This document shows positions 1-8,211 of a stretch of DNA of 64,000 bases, in pieces. Source of the DNA: Cohnella terricola. Its GTDB lineage: Bacteria; Bacillota; Bacilli; Paenibacillales; Paenibacillaceae. Location: positions 127,058 to 191,057 of the forward strand of contig NZ_VNJJ01000004.1 in NCBI RefSeq assembly GCF_007786475.1. The letters run 5' to 3'. Within the stretch, counting starts at the first letter, position 1. Every line of letters begins with the position of its first letter. Below the pieces are notes generated by a model. The model had not been told where the DNA came from, ran no database searches, and saw nothing but the letters and a program-made list of their open reading frames with translations. The position numbers were made by a program, and so were the translations under genes.

Positions 1-1
1 C

Positions 2-421
2 ATCCCGAGCATGACCGCCTTCGAGAATGCCGAGTTGCCGCTTGTGCTGAAAGGCATCGCTCTATCGGAGCGCAAAAAACGCGTCATGGAGCTGCTCGAA
101 CAGATGGGTGTCGCCGAATACGCCGGCCACTATCCGGGCGAGCTGTCGGGCGGACAGCAGCAGCGGGTGTCGATCGCGAGATCGCTTATGCTGAACCCGC
201 CTATCGTGCTAGCGGACGAGCCGACCGGAAGCCTGGACACCGACAACGAGCGCCAGTTGCTCGCTTTGATTCGAGAGTTGAATCGGGACCTTGGTATTAC
301 TTTCGTCCTCATTACTCACGACGATCAAGTCGCTGCTACCGCCCACCGCACGGTAACGCTGAAGGACGGGTACTTGTTGAACGCTTACGGGAAGGGGGCG
401 GAATATTCCTATGAAGCTTAA
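2..421 (+). CDS. ABC transporter ATP-binding protein (MacB/LolD type), 5'-truncated by window edge
   Basis: C-terminal part of an ABC ATPase that powers a MacB-type efflux or lipoprotein/peptide-handling transporter. The reading frame is open to the window edge (codons from base 2), and the residues ahead of the first ATG (IPS, then MTAFENAELPL) match the usual NLIPxLTAxENVELPL stretch of this family, so the Walker A part lies outside. Visible are the signature LSGGQQQRV, Walker B (IVLADEP), the D-loop (GSLD) and the switch histidine (LITHD). Its end overlaps the start of the permease gene at 411 by 11 nt, so the two are translationally coupled. The ATPase class is certain; the substrate is unknown. 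Confidence 0.93.
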   Translation: MPSMTAFENAELPLVLKGIALSERKKRVMELLEQMGVAEYAGHYPGELSGGQQQRVSIARSLMLNPPIVLADEPTGSLDTDNERQLLALIRELNRDLGITFVLITHDDQVAATAHRTVTLKDGYLLNAYGKGAEYSYEA

Positions 422-1742
422 AGACCAAATCCGGTTCGTCCGGCAAAATATGAAGAAAAACAAAACCCGTTTGTTCATGACCGTGCTCGCGACGGCGATG
501 GGCTGTTCGTTCTTGATCGTACTTGCTTCCGTCGGCTTCGGCTTGCAGAAGAGCATCGTCGACAAAATCGTCGGCGACCGGCTCGTGACCGCCATCGACA
601 TCTACGGGATCGAAGCCCATGATTCCATCGAGCGGCAGCTCGGACTCAGCCAGATTGAATATTTGCGTTCCGTCGACCATGTCAAAGCGGTTACTTATCG
701 GAACCAAGTGCGCCAACAGCTGAGCCCTTCCTTAGACGGCAGCGCCGTCAACAGCCAAGGCGCCGTCAACGTCGATTTCGCGGCCGAGACGAAAGCAGGT
801 TTCGCCCTGAGCGCCGGCACGCTTCCGAAAGCGGACGACGAAGTCGTGATCGGTTATCATATCCGCATCCCGCCGGGTACGAAACCTAACGAGGAACCTC
901 CTGCGGCCGATGAATGGTTGGGCAAGACGATCAATCTGGAGGTCAGCCAGACCCAGACAGACGGATCGGAGAGGAAAACGACGATTCCCGTCAAGATCGT
1001 GGGCGTCGCCGAGAAACCGAGCCGGGAATGGAGGATCGATACGAACATTTATATCGGAAACGGCCTGATCGCCAAAATAGAGGATTTTACCCAGACGCAA
1101 TGGGGAGAACAGCGGATTGTACCTGATAAAAAGAATCCCGAAGGATACGAGCCTCCCGGATTGCAGGATCCGCGCTTTTATAATGGAGTTCAGGTCATCG
1201 CGGACGGAGCGAACCGCGTCAAAGGGATCGGCGAGGTAATTCGCAAGCAAGGTTATTTCATCCACTCGATCGCCGACGAATTGGAGCAAGTCAATCTCGT
1301 CTTCCTGATCATGAAGATCGGTCTCGTATTCGTAGGGACGATCGCCGTTCTGATCGCCTCTATCGGCATCTACAACACGATGACGATGGCCGTTACCGAA
1401 CGGGCGCAAGATATCGGCATCATGAAAGCGATCGGCGCGCACCCTTCGGCGATCAGACGCATTTTCTTGCTAGAGAGCGCGATGATCGGCATACTGGGCG
1501 CGCTGATTGGAACGGTCGTCGCGTATGTCGTCTCGTTCGCCGTCAATGCCGGCCTTCCGCTCGTCGTTCAAGGCTTCATGAACGAGAAGGTACCCGAAGG
1601 ATTCCGCTTCTCCTGGATTCCCGCTTATCTCGCCGCGCTGGCCGCTTTGATCTCCCTTGCGGTCGCCTTGCTGTCCGGCTCGCGTCCGGCAAGGCGGGCC
1701 ACGCGCGTAGACGTGCTTCGGGCGTTACGCCGGGATCTGTAA
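411..1742 (+). CDS. MacB-like ABC transporter permease (FtsX domain)
   Basis: Membrane subunit of 443 aa paired with the upstream ATPase. One membrane segment lies near residues 22-45. A large extracytoplasmic domain (about 50-295, MacB periplasmic-core type) follows, then three C-terminal membrane segments (about 300-325, 355-380, 400-425) that form the FtsX domain. The cytoplasmic stretch TERAQDIGIMKAIGA between segments two and three is the typical FtsX loop, and the protein ends with SRPARRATRVDVLRALRRDL, the usual family tail. The start ATG lies inside the end of the ATPase gene. Such pairs export peptides, antibiotics or signals; this substrate cannot be read from the sequence. Confidence 0.93.
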   Translation: MKLKDQIRFVRQNMKKNKTRLFMTVLATAMGCSFLIVLASVGFGLQKSIVDKIVGDRLVTAIDIYGIEAHDSIERQLGLSQIEYLRSVDHVKAVTYRNQVRQQLSPSLDGSAVNSQGAVNVDFAAETKAGFALSAGTLPKADDEVVIGYHIRIPPGTKPNEEPPAADEWLGKTINLEVSQTQTDGSERKTTIPVKIVGVAEKPSREWRIDTNIYIGNGLIAKIEDFTQTQWGEQRIVPDKKNPEGYEPPGLQDPRFYNGVQVIADGANRVKGIGEVIRKQGYFIHSIADELEQVNLVFLIMKIGLVFVGTIAVLIASIGIYNTMTMAVTERAQDIGIMKAIGAHPSAIRRIFLLESAMIGILGALIGTVVAYVVSFAVNAGLPLVVQGFMNEKVPEGFRFSWIPAYLAALAALISLAVALLSGSRPARRATRVDVLRALRRDL

Positions 1743-1758
1743 CACGAATCTTGCATAT

Positions 1759-1800
1759 AGAAGCCCCTGCCAGCGGTTGCGGTTGCCGGCAGGGGCTTCT
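1759..1800. terminator. Bidirectional rho-independent terminator
   Basis: Perfect 13-bp arms (AGAAGCCCCTGCC and its complement) around a 16-nt loop sit between the convergent permease and BsuPI-like lipoprotein genes, so they can end transcription from both sides. Confidence 0.8.
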
Positions 1801-1812
1801 GCATTTCTCCAA

Positions 1813-2424
1813 TTATCTTTCGATTCGCACGATAGCTTCCGCCGAGAATTGTTCGGGATCCGCTTGCTCCCCGTCCGCTAGCTCGACCTTCGCAATTATC
1901 GTTAGCACGATACGATATTCCCCGTTCGGAACCGGATTTCCGTCGTTGTCCGTTAAGTTCCATGTTTCCGAGAAGTCCAGGGACTCGTTGTTTTGGAGTA
2001 CTCTCATGATTAAAGCTTCTGTAAAAGCTTTACCGTTCGACCACGTGTAATTTTCTTGGTCGCTTCCATTGTAGACGACAAAGTCGTACCGGTACCCGGA
2101 AGCATGCGATATCTTCAAATCTCGACCGGATACGTTCGCGAGAGAGAAGCGAAGCTTTACTTCCTCACTATCCGTCTCTGTTGCCAGCGTCGTCTTCAGC
2201 AAATCTTTCGTGAGCTTTATCGTTTTTTTCCCGATCTGGACGTCCGTATCCTTGAATGTGCGAGGCTCCACCGTTCGCGTCTGCCCGGAATCTGCCGGTT
2301 GCGCGCTGAAGCTTGCCGGGTTACCTGCCGAACGTTCCTTATCCGACGCCGCTGCCGAACAACCGGCAAGGAGCAACAAAGCCGCCCCGAGTACAGTCCT
2401 ATATCGTCTTTTTCCCATTTCCAT
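1813..2424 (-). CDS. BsuPI-like domain lipoprotein
   Basis: Predicted surface lipoprotein of 203 aa. The N-terminus has a basic start (MGKRRYRT), a hydrophobic segment and the lipobox LLAGC with the acylated Cys near residue 22. Residues about 85-200 resemble the BsuPI-type beta-sandwich domain (intracellular proteinase inhibitor family): hydrophobic strands, YRYDFVVYN, a YTWSNGKAF stretch, an F-x-E-x-W strand and PNGEYRIVLTI near the end. An AGGAGGG lies 8 nt before the ATG. The gene is monocistronic between two terminator-like regions. The inhibitor role is only a family label; substrate binding or envelope function is equally possible. Confidence 0.75.
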   Translation of the reverse strand: MEMGKRRYRTVLGAALLLLAGCSAAASDKERSAGNPASFSAQPADSGQTRTVEPRTFKDTDVQIGKKTIKLTKDLLKTTLATETDSEEVKLRFSLANVSGRDLKISHASGYRYDFVVYNGSDQENYTWSNGKAFTEALIMRVLQNNESLDFSETWNLTDNDGNPVPNGEYRIVLTIIAKVELADGEQADPEQFSAEAIVRIER

Positions 2425-2491
2425 TCACCTCGCCCTCCTAGACGGGAGTAAATTGGAAAAAGTTTTAAAGTGTCTAGCCGATACGTCACTT

Positions 2492-3733
2492 TCAATACCT
2501 AGAGAGACGCAAAGGGCGATCCGATGGCAGAAGGATGGCGAGCAGGCCTACGAGCGGGAAGAAGCTTATGACGAACATCACGTTGCTGATGCCGAACATG
2601 TCGATGGCTTGCCCGAGAGCGACGCCACCGATAGCCCCCATCCCGAAGGCGAGACCGGTCGTCAAGCCCGATGCCATGCCTACGTTCGACGGCATCAGGA
2701 ATTGCGCGTACACGACGGTAACCGAGAAGCCGGATAGGATGACGAAACCAAGCAACGCAATAACCGGATAAGCCCAGAAGAGCGAAAGATGCGGCAAAAT
2801 CAGCGCCAGAGGCGCTGCCCCCGCGATCGAGAATACGATCATGTTCTTTAGCCCGAACCTATCGGCTAGCACGCCTCCGAAGAACGTTCCGAGCACGCCC
2901 GCGGCCAGAAAAACGAACACGGGAATTTGCGCTTGCTGCGTTGTCAGACCGTAATCGTACTTCAAGTAGAATTGATAGAAGCTGCCGATCCCGGAGTGGT
3001 ACCAAGAACGAGCGAATACGAGAAACACGAGCATGCCCATTGCGAATTTAACCCTCGGGTGGCTCGCTTTCTCGACGAAAGCAGCTCCTGCTCTGCTGGA
3101 AGCCGTCCTGGATCTTTCGGCTTCCCATTCCGCGAGCTTGCGCTTATACCAGGGCAGCAGGCCAAACAGCACCGCGATCGCAAGACCCGCGAACAGCGTC
3201 CCCCAGATCGCGCCGATCTGCCCAAGATGGACGAACACGAGCGCTGTCATTAACGGCCCGAGCGTGCTGCCCGCGTTTCCTCCGACCTGGTAGACCGATT
3301 GCGCGAAGCCTCTCCGCTCTCCAGCCGCGAAATATACGACGCGCGAGCCTTCCGGGTGGAAGATCGCCGAACCCAGGCCGATAAACACGACTGCCACTAG
3401 CAGTACCCAAAAATGAGGCGCGAACGCCAGGCCGACCATACCTATGAGGCTCAGCCCCATGCCCATCGGCAACATGTTAGGTAACGTTCTTTTATCCGAA
3501 TAAGCGCCAACGACGGGCTGCATGACGGACGACGTCATATTCAACATGAAACCGATAAGACCAACTTGCACCATCGACAAATTCAACGACTCTTCCAATA
3601 TCGCGTACAAAGCCGGAACGACCGCCTGCATCGAGTCGTTCAGCATATGGACGAGACTGATGGCAAACAGCACGGGCATAACCGTCTTCGTGCCCGGGTT
3701 GGACGCCCGTTGCGGACTTGCGATTGAAGCCAT
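2492..3733 (-). CDS. fsr: MFS efflux transporter, fosmidomycin-resistance (Fsr) type
   Basis: Twelve-helix major facilitator of 413 aa. The sequence around residues 25-70 (LVHMLNDSMQAVVPALYAIL, then QVGLIGFMLNMTSSVMQPVVG) and AIFHPEGSRVVYFAAGERRG near residue 140 are hallmark stretches of the Fsr family, proton-driven pumps first described for fosmidomycin. A GGAGGGGG sits just before the ATG. The gene is followed closely by the BsuPI-like lipoprotein and preceded by a tandem array. The real substrate in this organism is unknown. Confidence 0.87.
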   Translation of the reverse strand: MASIASPQRASNPGTKTVMPVLFAISLVHMLNDSMQAVVPALYAILEESLNLSMVQVGLIGFMLNMTSSVMQPVVGAYSDKRTLPNMLPMGMGLSLIGMVGLAFAPHFWVLLVAVVFIGLGSAIFHPEGSRVVYFAAGERRGFAQSVYQVGGNAGSTLGPLMTALVFVHLGQIGAIWGTLFAGLAIAVLFGLLPWYKRKLAEWEAERSRTASSRAGAAFVEKASHPRVKFAMGMLVFLVFARSWYHSGIGSFYQFYLKYDYGLTTQQAQIPVFVFLAAGVLGTFFGGVLADRFGLKNMIVFSIAGAAPLALILPHLSLFWAYPVIALLGFVILSGFSVTVVYAQFLMPSNVGMASGLTTGLAFGMGAIGGVALGQAIDMFGISNVMFVISFFPLVGLLAILLPSDRPLRLSRY

Positions 3734-3807
3734 TTTTCCCCCTCCGATGCGCGTGCACTATGACTATCAAGTGTAAAATTGCATTTTCGGGAAGTCAAGA
3801 ATTCATT

Positions 3808-4086
3808 TAACGGTCTCACAGACCGTTACAGAGGCGGTTTGGCGGGGGTGAGGTGATTTAACGGTCTCCCGGACCGTTACAGCGACGGATTGGCGGGGGT
3901 GAGGTGATGGAACGGTCTCTCGGACCGTTACAGCGACGGATTGGCAGGGGTGAGGTGATGGAACGGTCTCTCGGACCGTTACAGCGACGGATTGGCAGGG
4001 GTGAGGTGTTGTAACGGCCTCTCGGACCGTTACAGCGCTGGATTGACGGGGGTGAGGTGATTTAACGGTCTCGCAGAACGTTAAAG
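3808..4086. repeat. Array 1: six 51-bp tandem units built on a 21-bp inverted repeat
   Basis: Six units start at 3808, 3859, 3910, 3961, 4012 and 4063, exactly 51 bp apart. Each has an inverted repeat (left arm TAACGGTCT, 3-nt centre, right arm AGACCGTTA in the best copy) and a 30-bp linker that is G-rich on the plus strand and ends in GGGGTGAGGTGAT or similar. The two units nearest 4086 carry mismatches in the arms, as is common at array ends. The array fills the whole gap between the TPR-protein gene and the MFS gene, both on the minus strand. The same inverted repeat recurs in array 2 (12219-12575) with a different linker. Confidence 0.95.
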
Positions 4087-4113
4087 CGGAGGGGTCGCCC
4101 CCTCCGCCAAGTA

Positions 4114-6369
4114 TTAGCTCACTTTCCGCAATGCCTCCACGAAAGCTTTCAAAGCCGGCTGCCGGATTCCGTCCATGACGCTCTCGTTCCCGTCGAAGTA
4201 CGCCTCCAGCGCCTCCTTCAGCGTTTTCCCGTAAGTTTCGCTTTCGTAATTCCGGCTTTCCTGCGCAAGCCCCCGAATAAGCCTGCTCCAGTCGGAATAA
4301 TCATAACTTGCCCGCTGCGGATACGTCTCCGCCAGCTTCGCCACCAACTCGATCGAACCGCTCTTATACAGCTCGACCGCCAGAAAATTGCCAACAAACC
4401 GATGCGACGTATCGTTCTCCAACGCTTCGCGGAACTGTGCGGACGCTTCGTCCAATCTTTTCTGCTTCATTAACGCGGTTGCATACCGGGATTGAGCGTA
4501 GCCGTCCAGAACACCTTCTCTAGCAGACAAATACTGCCGGTAATAGGTATCGACTTTGGCCCAATCTCTTTTGCCTTCGTAATAGTCGAATAAGTTAAAT
4601 AACGTATCGCTCTTCCCGGGCGCTAGCTCCATCATCCTCTCAAGATACGGAATCGCTTCGTCAGACGTTTTGCTGTGTCTGGCCATTGCCGCCTGCCCGC
4701 CCAAGATTCGTATGATCTGATTCAGGCTGTATCGATCGGAACGGTCGGCCTCGAAGCTTTTTTTATACTCCGCCAGCGCCTCGTCCAACCGACCGCTCAG
4801 CAGCAATTCGTCCGCGGCATTGAGCGACCTTTCCTTCAGATAGAAAAAAGGCAATGGCCCCATCGTGTCCTCGTTAAGCCTATAACCGTTGCTTCTCGTA
4901 ATTAGCCTGCCTCGCTCGTCGTAAGCTTCCACATACCAGGAATATCGTGAGTTCGGATCGGCGAAACCGAGCAGTTGCCTCGTTTCAAGTACCATTTCTC
5001 CATTCACTTCTTGGTAGGAATAACCTCCTCCCGAAGCTTCGTAGAGCGTCTCGACGGGCAGTTCCGTCGAATGACCCAGGATACGATCCCGAATGAGAAC
5101 GCTTGAAACGCCATGCTCGATCGGCAGTTGACCGTAAAGCGAATAATGGACTGCTCCTTCCACCGCTTGCCAACTAAATTTCACTTTAGAATCGGCTAAG
5201 ACTTCTTCGTCAGACGGAGACTGGATCTCGATAAGGCGTTGGAGAGCGACATCCTGATGGATCGCCTTGCCTCCTTCGACAACGATCCAATCGCCGTACA
5301 TCGTCGGCCACGTCCAGCCGTCGATCTGGTCGAATTGCAGCCCAAGATACAGTTGATAGTTCCCGGGAATGACATTCTTGAATTCATAACGTCCTTGGGC
5401 ATCCGTCAGTGTCTGATAGGGTTCCCCATCGATGACGCTATGATTGACGTCCTGCTCGCTTCTGAGGAAAACGCCGACGCGAGCCAATGGAGTGCCGTCG
5501 CTCCTCTTGACGGTTCCGGAGACGGCAGCGTCCTTGTCCGCTCCATCATCCACGGCCTGCCTTAATAGCTGCCTAAACGTCTTCAAGCGCTCCAGCTTGG
5601 CCGGTGTAAATTCTTGCATGTCGGGAAATTTCTTTTTCTCCGCTTCCATCCACTCGCGGGTCGTCTCGATCTCCCGGTCGATCTCTTGCAGCGCGTCCCG
5701 TGCCTTGCCTTCCGCGACAAGAAGCCGCGCCTTGAATTGAACGATGTCTCCGTCTAGGTCGAGACTCTCCGACGGTTTTGCGGCTTCCATTTCGTCGACC
5801 AACCGCCCTGCCGCCTCCGTATCTCCCCGGGCGGCATAGATCTTCGCACGCTCAAGCTTGAGCCTCGCTCCCCAAGCGTCTCCCCTTCGACCTTCGGCTA
5901 ATTCCAGCATCGAAAGCGCCTCGTTCGTCCGGCCTTCGCTCAAGTAATACTCAGCTATTTGCTTGGCGGCTTCAAACCAGTCCATGCCTACCGGCGCATC
6001 GGATACATATTCCAGCAAATAAGGAAGCTTCTCTTCCCAGCCCCATTCCCGGTAGTCCCGCACCGAGGAGCCGGAGCCGCCGCCCATCGTCGACGAAGGC
6101 CCCACGTATACGTCGTAACGGTTAGCGATCGATAATCCGCCCGGCCCGATCATATATTGGCGAATCAACTCCCACCTCTTTCCCGGCGAGGCGGCGTTGT
6201 CGATCAATGCTAGCATTTCTCTTTTCCCTTCAACGTTGCCCGCTTCGAAATGTTTTATCGCCGCGCGAACCTGAAGCTTGGGGATAACGACGAACTGCAG
6301 CAGCGTCAACGCGAGGCCGATCGCCAGCACGCCGATCGCGAGATGCTTCACTTTAATCGTTACCTTCAA
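4114..6369 (-). CDS. Membrane-anchored TPR protein with carboxypeptidase-regulatory-like domain
   Basis: Protein of 751 aa, last gene of the sigma-factor operon. One N-terminal membrane segment (about residues 8-30) anchors a large, probably extracytoplasmic body. TPR-like helical repeats cover about 125-290 and again 520-700. Between them is a beta-sandwich resembling carboxypeptidase-regulatory/CNA-B domains (AVSGTVKRSDGTPLARVGVF ... TDAQGRYEFKNVIPGNYQLY, about 295-370), then a fibronectin-like stretch (about 390-500). The annotated start is TTG and overlaps the anti-sigma-like gene by 17 nt; a GTG 18 nt further in is possible. I know no named function. The position suggests it takes part in, or is controlled by, the ECF sigma response. 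Confidence 0.75.
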   Translation of the reverse strand: MKVTIKVKHLAIGVLAIGLALTLLQFVVIPKLQVRAAIKHFEAGNVEGKREMLALIDNAASPGKRWELIRQYMIGPGGLSIANRYDVYVGPSSTMGGGSGSSVRDYREWGWEEKLPYLLEYVSDAPVGMDWFEAAKQIAEYYLSEGRTNEALSMLELAEGRRGDAWGARLKLERAKIYAARGDTEAAGRLVDEMEAAKPSESLDLDGDIVQFKARLLVAEGKARDALQEIDREIETTREWMEAEKKKFPDMQEFTPAKLERLKTFRQLLRQAVDDGADKDAAVSGTVKRSDGTPLARVGVFLRSEQDVNHSVIDGEPYQTLTDAQGRYEFKNVIPGNYQLYLGLQFDQIDGWTWPTMYGDWIVVEGGKAIHQDVALQRLIEIQSPSDEEVLADSKVKFSWQAVEGAVHYSLYGQLPIEHGVSSVLIRDRILGHSTELPVETLYEASGGGYSYQEVNGEMVLETRQLLGFADPNSRYSWYVEAYDERGRLITRSNGYRLNEDTMGPLPFFYLKERSLNAADELLLSGRLDEALAEYKKSFEADRSDRYSLNQIIRILGGQAAMARHSKTSDEAIPYLERMMELAPGKSDTLFNLFDYYEGKRDWAKVDTYYRQYLSAREGVLDGYAQSRYATALMKQKRLDEASAQFREALENDTSHRFVGNFLAVELYKSGSIELVAKLAETYPQRASYDYSDWSRLIRGLAQESRNYESETYGKTLKEALEAYFDGNESVMDGIRQPALKAFVEALRKVS

Positions 6370-6694
6370 TTGAAGCCACCGCCCTCTCGTAATCGTCCTT
6401 CCAGTACGTATTTCCGCCGGCTTCGACTAATTGCCTTCCGTCCCGCCAATCCGTATCGCCGCTATCGTTCTTCGCATCGCTAAGTTGATAGATAGCCGCT
6501 ACGGCCAGGATGACCGCTAGGCTCGCTCCGAGCGGCAGAAGCGACACCTCGATTTCCTTGTTCCAGAACGCCCGCAGCCGATCGCGCCAAGACCGGGGAT
6601 GAGTCCGCCGCAACGTCTCTTCCTGCCCGCCGAACTGCAGTCCGCCGAGCTCTTCGTCCAATCTATTTTTAATCCGCTCACGTTCGCGATTCAT
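6353..6694 (-). CDS. Probable membrane anti-sigma-like protein
   Basis: Small protein of 113 aa between the ECF sigma gene (overlap 17 nt) and the TPR gene (overlap 17 nt). A charged cytoplasmic N-terminus (about 1-45, rich in Arg and Glu) precedes one membrane segment (about 50-68) and a short outer tail. I chose the second ATG because GGGGG lies 6 nt upstream of it but directly abuts the first ATG at 6700. There is no HxxxCxxC zinc anti-sigma motif. The anti-sigma role rests on position and topology only. Confidence 0.65.
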   Translation of the reverse strand: MNRERERIKNRLDEELGGLQFGGQEETLRRTHPRSWRDRLRAFWNKEIEVSLLPLGASLAVILAVAAIYQLSDAKNDSGDTDWRDGRQLVEAGGNTYWKDDYERAVASIEGND

Positions 6695-7253
6695 TTTCAT
6701 CCCCCTTTTCCTCCAACAGTTGCCTTAGCTTCGATCTCCCTCTGGATAATCTCGCTTTGATCGTATTCTCGTTGCACCGCAACTGCTCGGCGATTTCCTG
6801 CACGCTCAACTCGTTGTAATAATATAAAGCGATCGCTTCCCGATAGGGATAATCCAGCTTATGGACAGCTTCGCTCAACCGCTCATTGCGCCACTGCGCC
6901 TGCAGCAGCTCTTCGGGACCGGGTTCGGTCTCCTCGATCATACTCTCCATCTTCGCGAACGGCAGCAGACTCCGCCAGCTCCGCGTCCTTATTGTCATGC
7001 GGCAGCGATTCGCGACGATCGTCAGCAGCCATCCCCTCAGCTTACCCGGGTCCTTCAATTGATGGATCTTACGATAGGCTTGCACGAACGCGTCCATCGT
7101 CGCTTCCTCCGCCGCCTGCCGATCCTTCAAGAGCAAATAGGCGGTTCGTAACAGCTCGTCGCCGTGCCGGGACATGAGCTCCCGGAGCGCAGCTTCGTCT
7201 TTCTCTATCAGTTTTCCGACGACGTCCAGATCGGCCCCTCCTCTCCTATACAC
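6678..7253 (-). CDS. RNA polymerase sigma factor, ECF subfamily
   Basis: About 190 aa, with sigma region 2 (about 20-90: LRTAYLLLKDRQAAEEATMD ... LRGWLLTIVANRC) and region 4 (about 125-180: LDYPYREAIALYYYNELS, then IAEQLRCNENTIKARLSRG helix-turn-helix). It would direct RNA polymerase to its own regulon, usually including its own operon. The frame begins with GTG at 7253 but no ribosome site precedes it. A very strong AGGAGAGGAGGGG lies just inside the frame, and a CTG at 7229 follows it by 5 nt, so the true start may be that CTG. First gene of a three-gene operon. Confidence 0.9.
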   Translation of the reverse strand: MYRRGGADLDVVGKLIEKDEAALRELMSRHGDELLRTAYLLLKDRQAAEEATMDAFVQAYRKIHQLKDPGKLRGWLLTIVANRCRMTIRTRSWRSLLPFAKMESMIEETEPGPEELLQAQWRNERLSEAVHKLDYPYREAIALYYYNELSVQEIAEQLRCNENTIKARLSRGRSKLRQLLEEKGDENESRT

Positions 7254-7256
7254 TAA

Positions 7257-7283
7257 GATGCGCCCCGAATCGATCAGGTTGCA
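7257..7283 (-). promoter_or_regulatory. Possible ECF-type autoregulated promoter
   Basis: On the minus strand, TGCAACCT (7283-7276) is followed after a short spacer by CGCATC (7262-7257), just upstream of the sigma gene. This resembles ECF promoters with a TGAAAC-like -35 and a CGT-like -10; the spacer after TGCAAC is 15 nt, one less than the common 16. A weak call by eye. Confidence 0.3.
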
Positions 7284-7312
7284 ATCTTTTTCTCCCCATG
7301 CGCCCGGAAAAT

Positions 7313-7345
7313 CAAAAAACCACCCGAGGTTGCGCCCCCGGATGG
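7313..7345 (-). terminator. Rho-independent terminator of the yhhQ gene
   Basis: On the minus strand CCATCCGGGG pairs with CCTCGGGTGG (two G-U pairs) and is followed by six Ts, 17 nt after the yhhQ stop codon. Confidence 0.8.
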
Positions 7346-7361
7346 CTTGAAAAGTTGCGGT

Positions 7362-8075
7362 TTATGCTTTTGTCGGCGTCGTCGCAGGTTCATCCTTGAA
7401 CTTAAAATTACGCGCCAAGTAAATGACGGGAGTGGACGCGACAGAGATAACGAATTTGAGCAAATAAGTCGTAATGGCAATCTCCCACCAAACGTCCCAT
7501 GTGTATTCTCCTGCGAACGCGATCGTGCAGAAGACGAGCGTATCCACCAGTTGGCTAACCCCGATGCTTCCGTTCACGCGGATCCAAAGCTGGTTGCGTG
7601 ACGGGAAATTGGCCCTTAGCTTGCTGAAAATTTTCACGTCGAGAAATTGGCTTACGAAGTAGGCGGTCAAGCTGCCTAGCGCGATCCGTGGAGCCAAACC
7701 GAATATCGCGTGCAGGGCTGAATCTCCGAAATCCGTCTCCTGCGGCTCGAACACCAGCACCATCTGCATGATGGCTGTCGACGCGATCAGGAAGAAAAAC
7801 CCGAACCATACCGCCTTCTTGGCTTCCTTCTCCCCATACTTCTCGTTCAGTAAATCCGTCGTGAGATAGATCGTGCCGTACATCGTATTGCCAAGCGTCA
7901 TGACAAAGCCAAACATGCCAATCGTCTTGACCACCTGAATGTTGGCGAGCACGACCGCAGCAGCGATCCAGGCGTACAGCCCTTGCTTCCCGAACAGCCT
8001 GAAGCAGATCAGGAACAGCGCGAAGTTGACCAGGACGAATAAAGCGCCCCAACCGAAATTAAACATATGAATCAT
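7362..8075 (-). CDS. yhhQ: Queuosine precursor transporter (YhhQ/VUT family)
   Basis: Integral membrane protein of 237 aa from the COG1738 family, which imports preQ0/preQ1 or related 7-deazaguanines for tRNA queuosine. The family stretches GNTMYGTIYLTTDLLNEKYG (about 62-81), LGSLTAYFVSQFLDVKIF and the end region FVISVASTPVIYLARNFK are all present. About six membrane segments are visible. The gene stands alone. Its leader contains a preQ1-I riboswitch that overlaps the ribosome binding site, which independently supports the substrate assignment. Confidence 0.93.
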   Translation of the reverse strand: MIHMFNFGWGALFVLVNFALFLICFRLFGKQGLYAWIAAAVVLANIQVVKTIGMFGFVMTLGNTMYGTIYLTTDLLNEKYGEKEAKKAVWFGFFFLIASTAIMQMVLVFEPQETDFGDSALHAIFGLAPRIALGSLTAYFVSQFLDVKIFSKLRANFPSRNQLWIRVNGSIGVSQLVDTLVFCTIAFAGEYTWDVWWEIAITTYLLKFVISVASTPVIYLARNFKFKDEPATTPTKA

Positions 8076-8115
8076 CCTCCTAGTTTTGATAACGCGGGAT
8101 GGTTACGAACCGCGG
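8076..8115 (-). promoter_or_regulatory. preQ1-I riboswitch in the yhhQ leader
   Basis: Reading the minus strand, stem P1 pairs CGCGG (8114-8110) with CCGCG inside CCCGCG (8098-8093). The loop carries TTCGTAACCAT, and an A-rich tail (TTATCAAAACTAGGAGG) runs straight into the ATG. This is the class I preQ1 layout: a small hairpin plus an A-rich 3' tail folding back as a pseudoknot. The Shine-Dalgarno AGGAGG is part of the tail, so ligand binding should hide it and lower translation of the transporter when preQ1 is plentiful. Matched by eye, not by a covariance model. Confidence 0.85.
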
Positions 8116-8139
8116 CCCCGTCTTCGGAGCAAACGACTC

Positions 8140-8145
8140 ATTATA
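8140..8145 (-). promoter_or_regulatory. -10 element of the yhhQ promoter
   Basis: A perfect TATAAT on the minus strand, 24 nt upstream of the riboswitch stem. No clear -35 box is visible at 17 nt; the region there is TCCTTC. Confidence 0.55.
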
Positions 8146-8150
8146 ACACG

Positions 8151-8196
8151 AAAAAACCGGATGAAGGACGGAATGTTTTTCCGTTTCTTCATCCGG
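8151..8196 (-). terminator. Rho-independent terminator of the DHA2 transporter gene
   Basis: On the minus strand CCGGATGAAG and CTTCATCCGG form a 10-bp stem with an inner hairpin (ACGGAAAAACATTCCGT), followed by TTTTTT. It lies 16 nt after the transporter stop. Confidence 0.85.
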
Positions 8197-8211
8197 CTTC
8201 GGAATTCCCGA

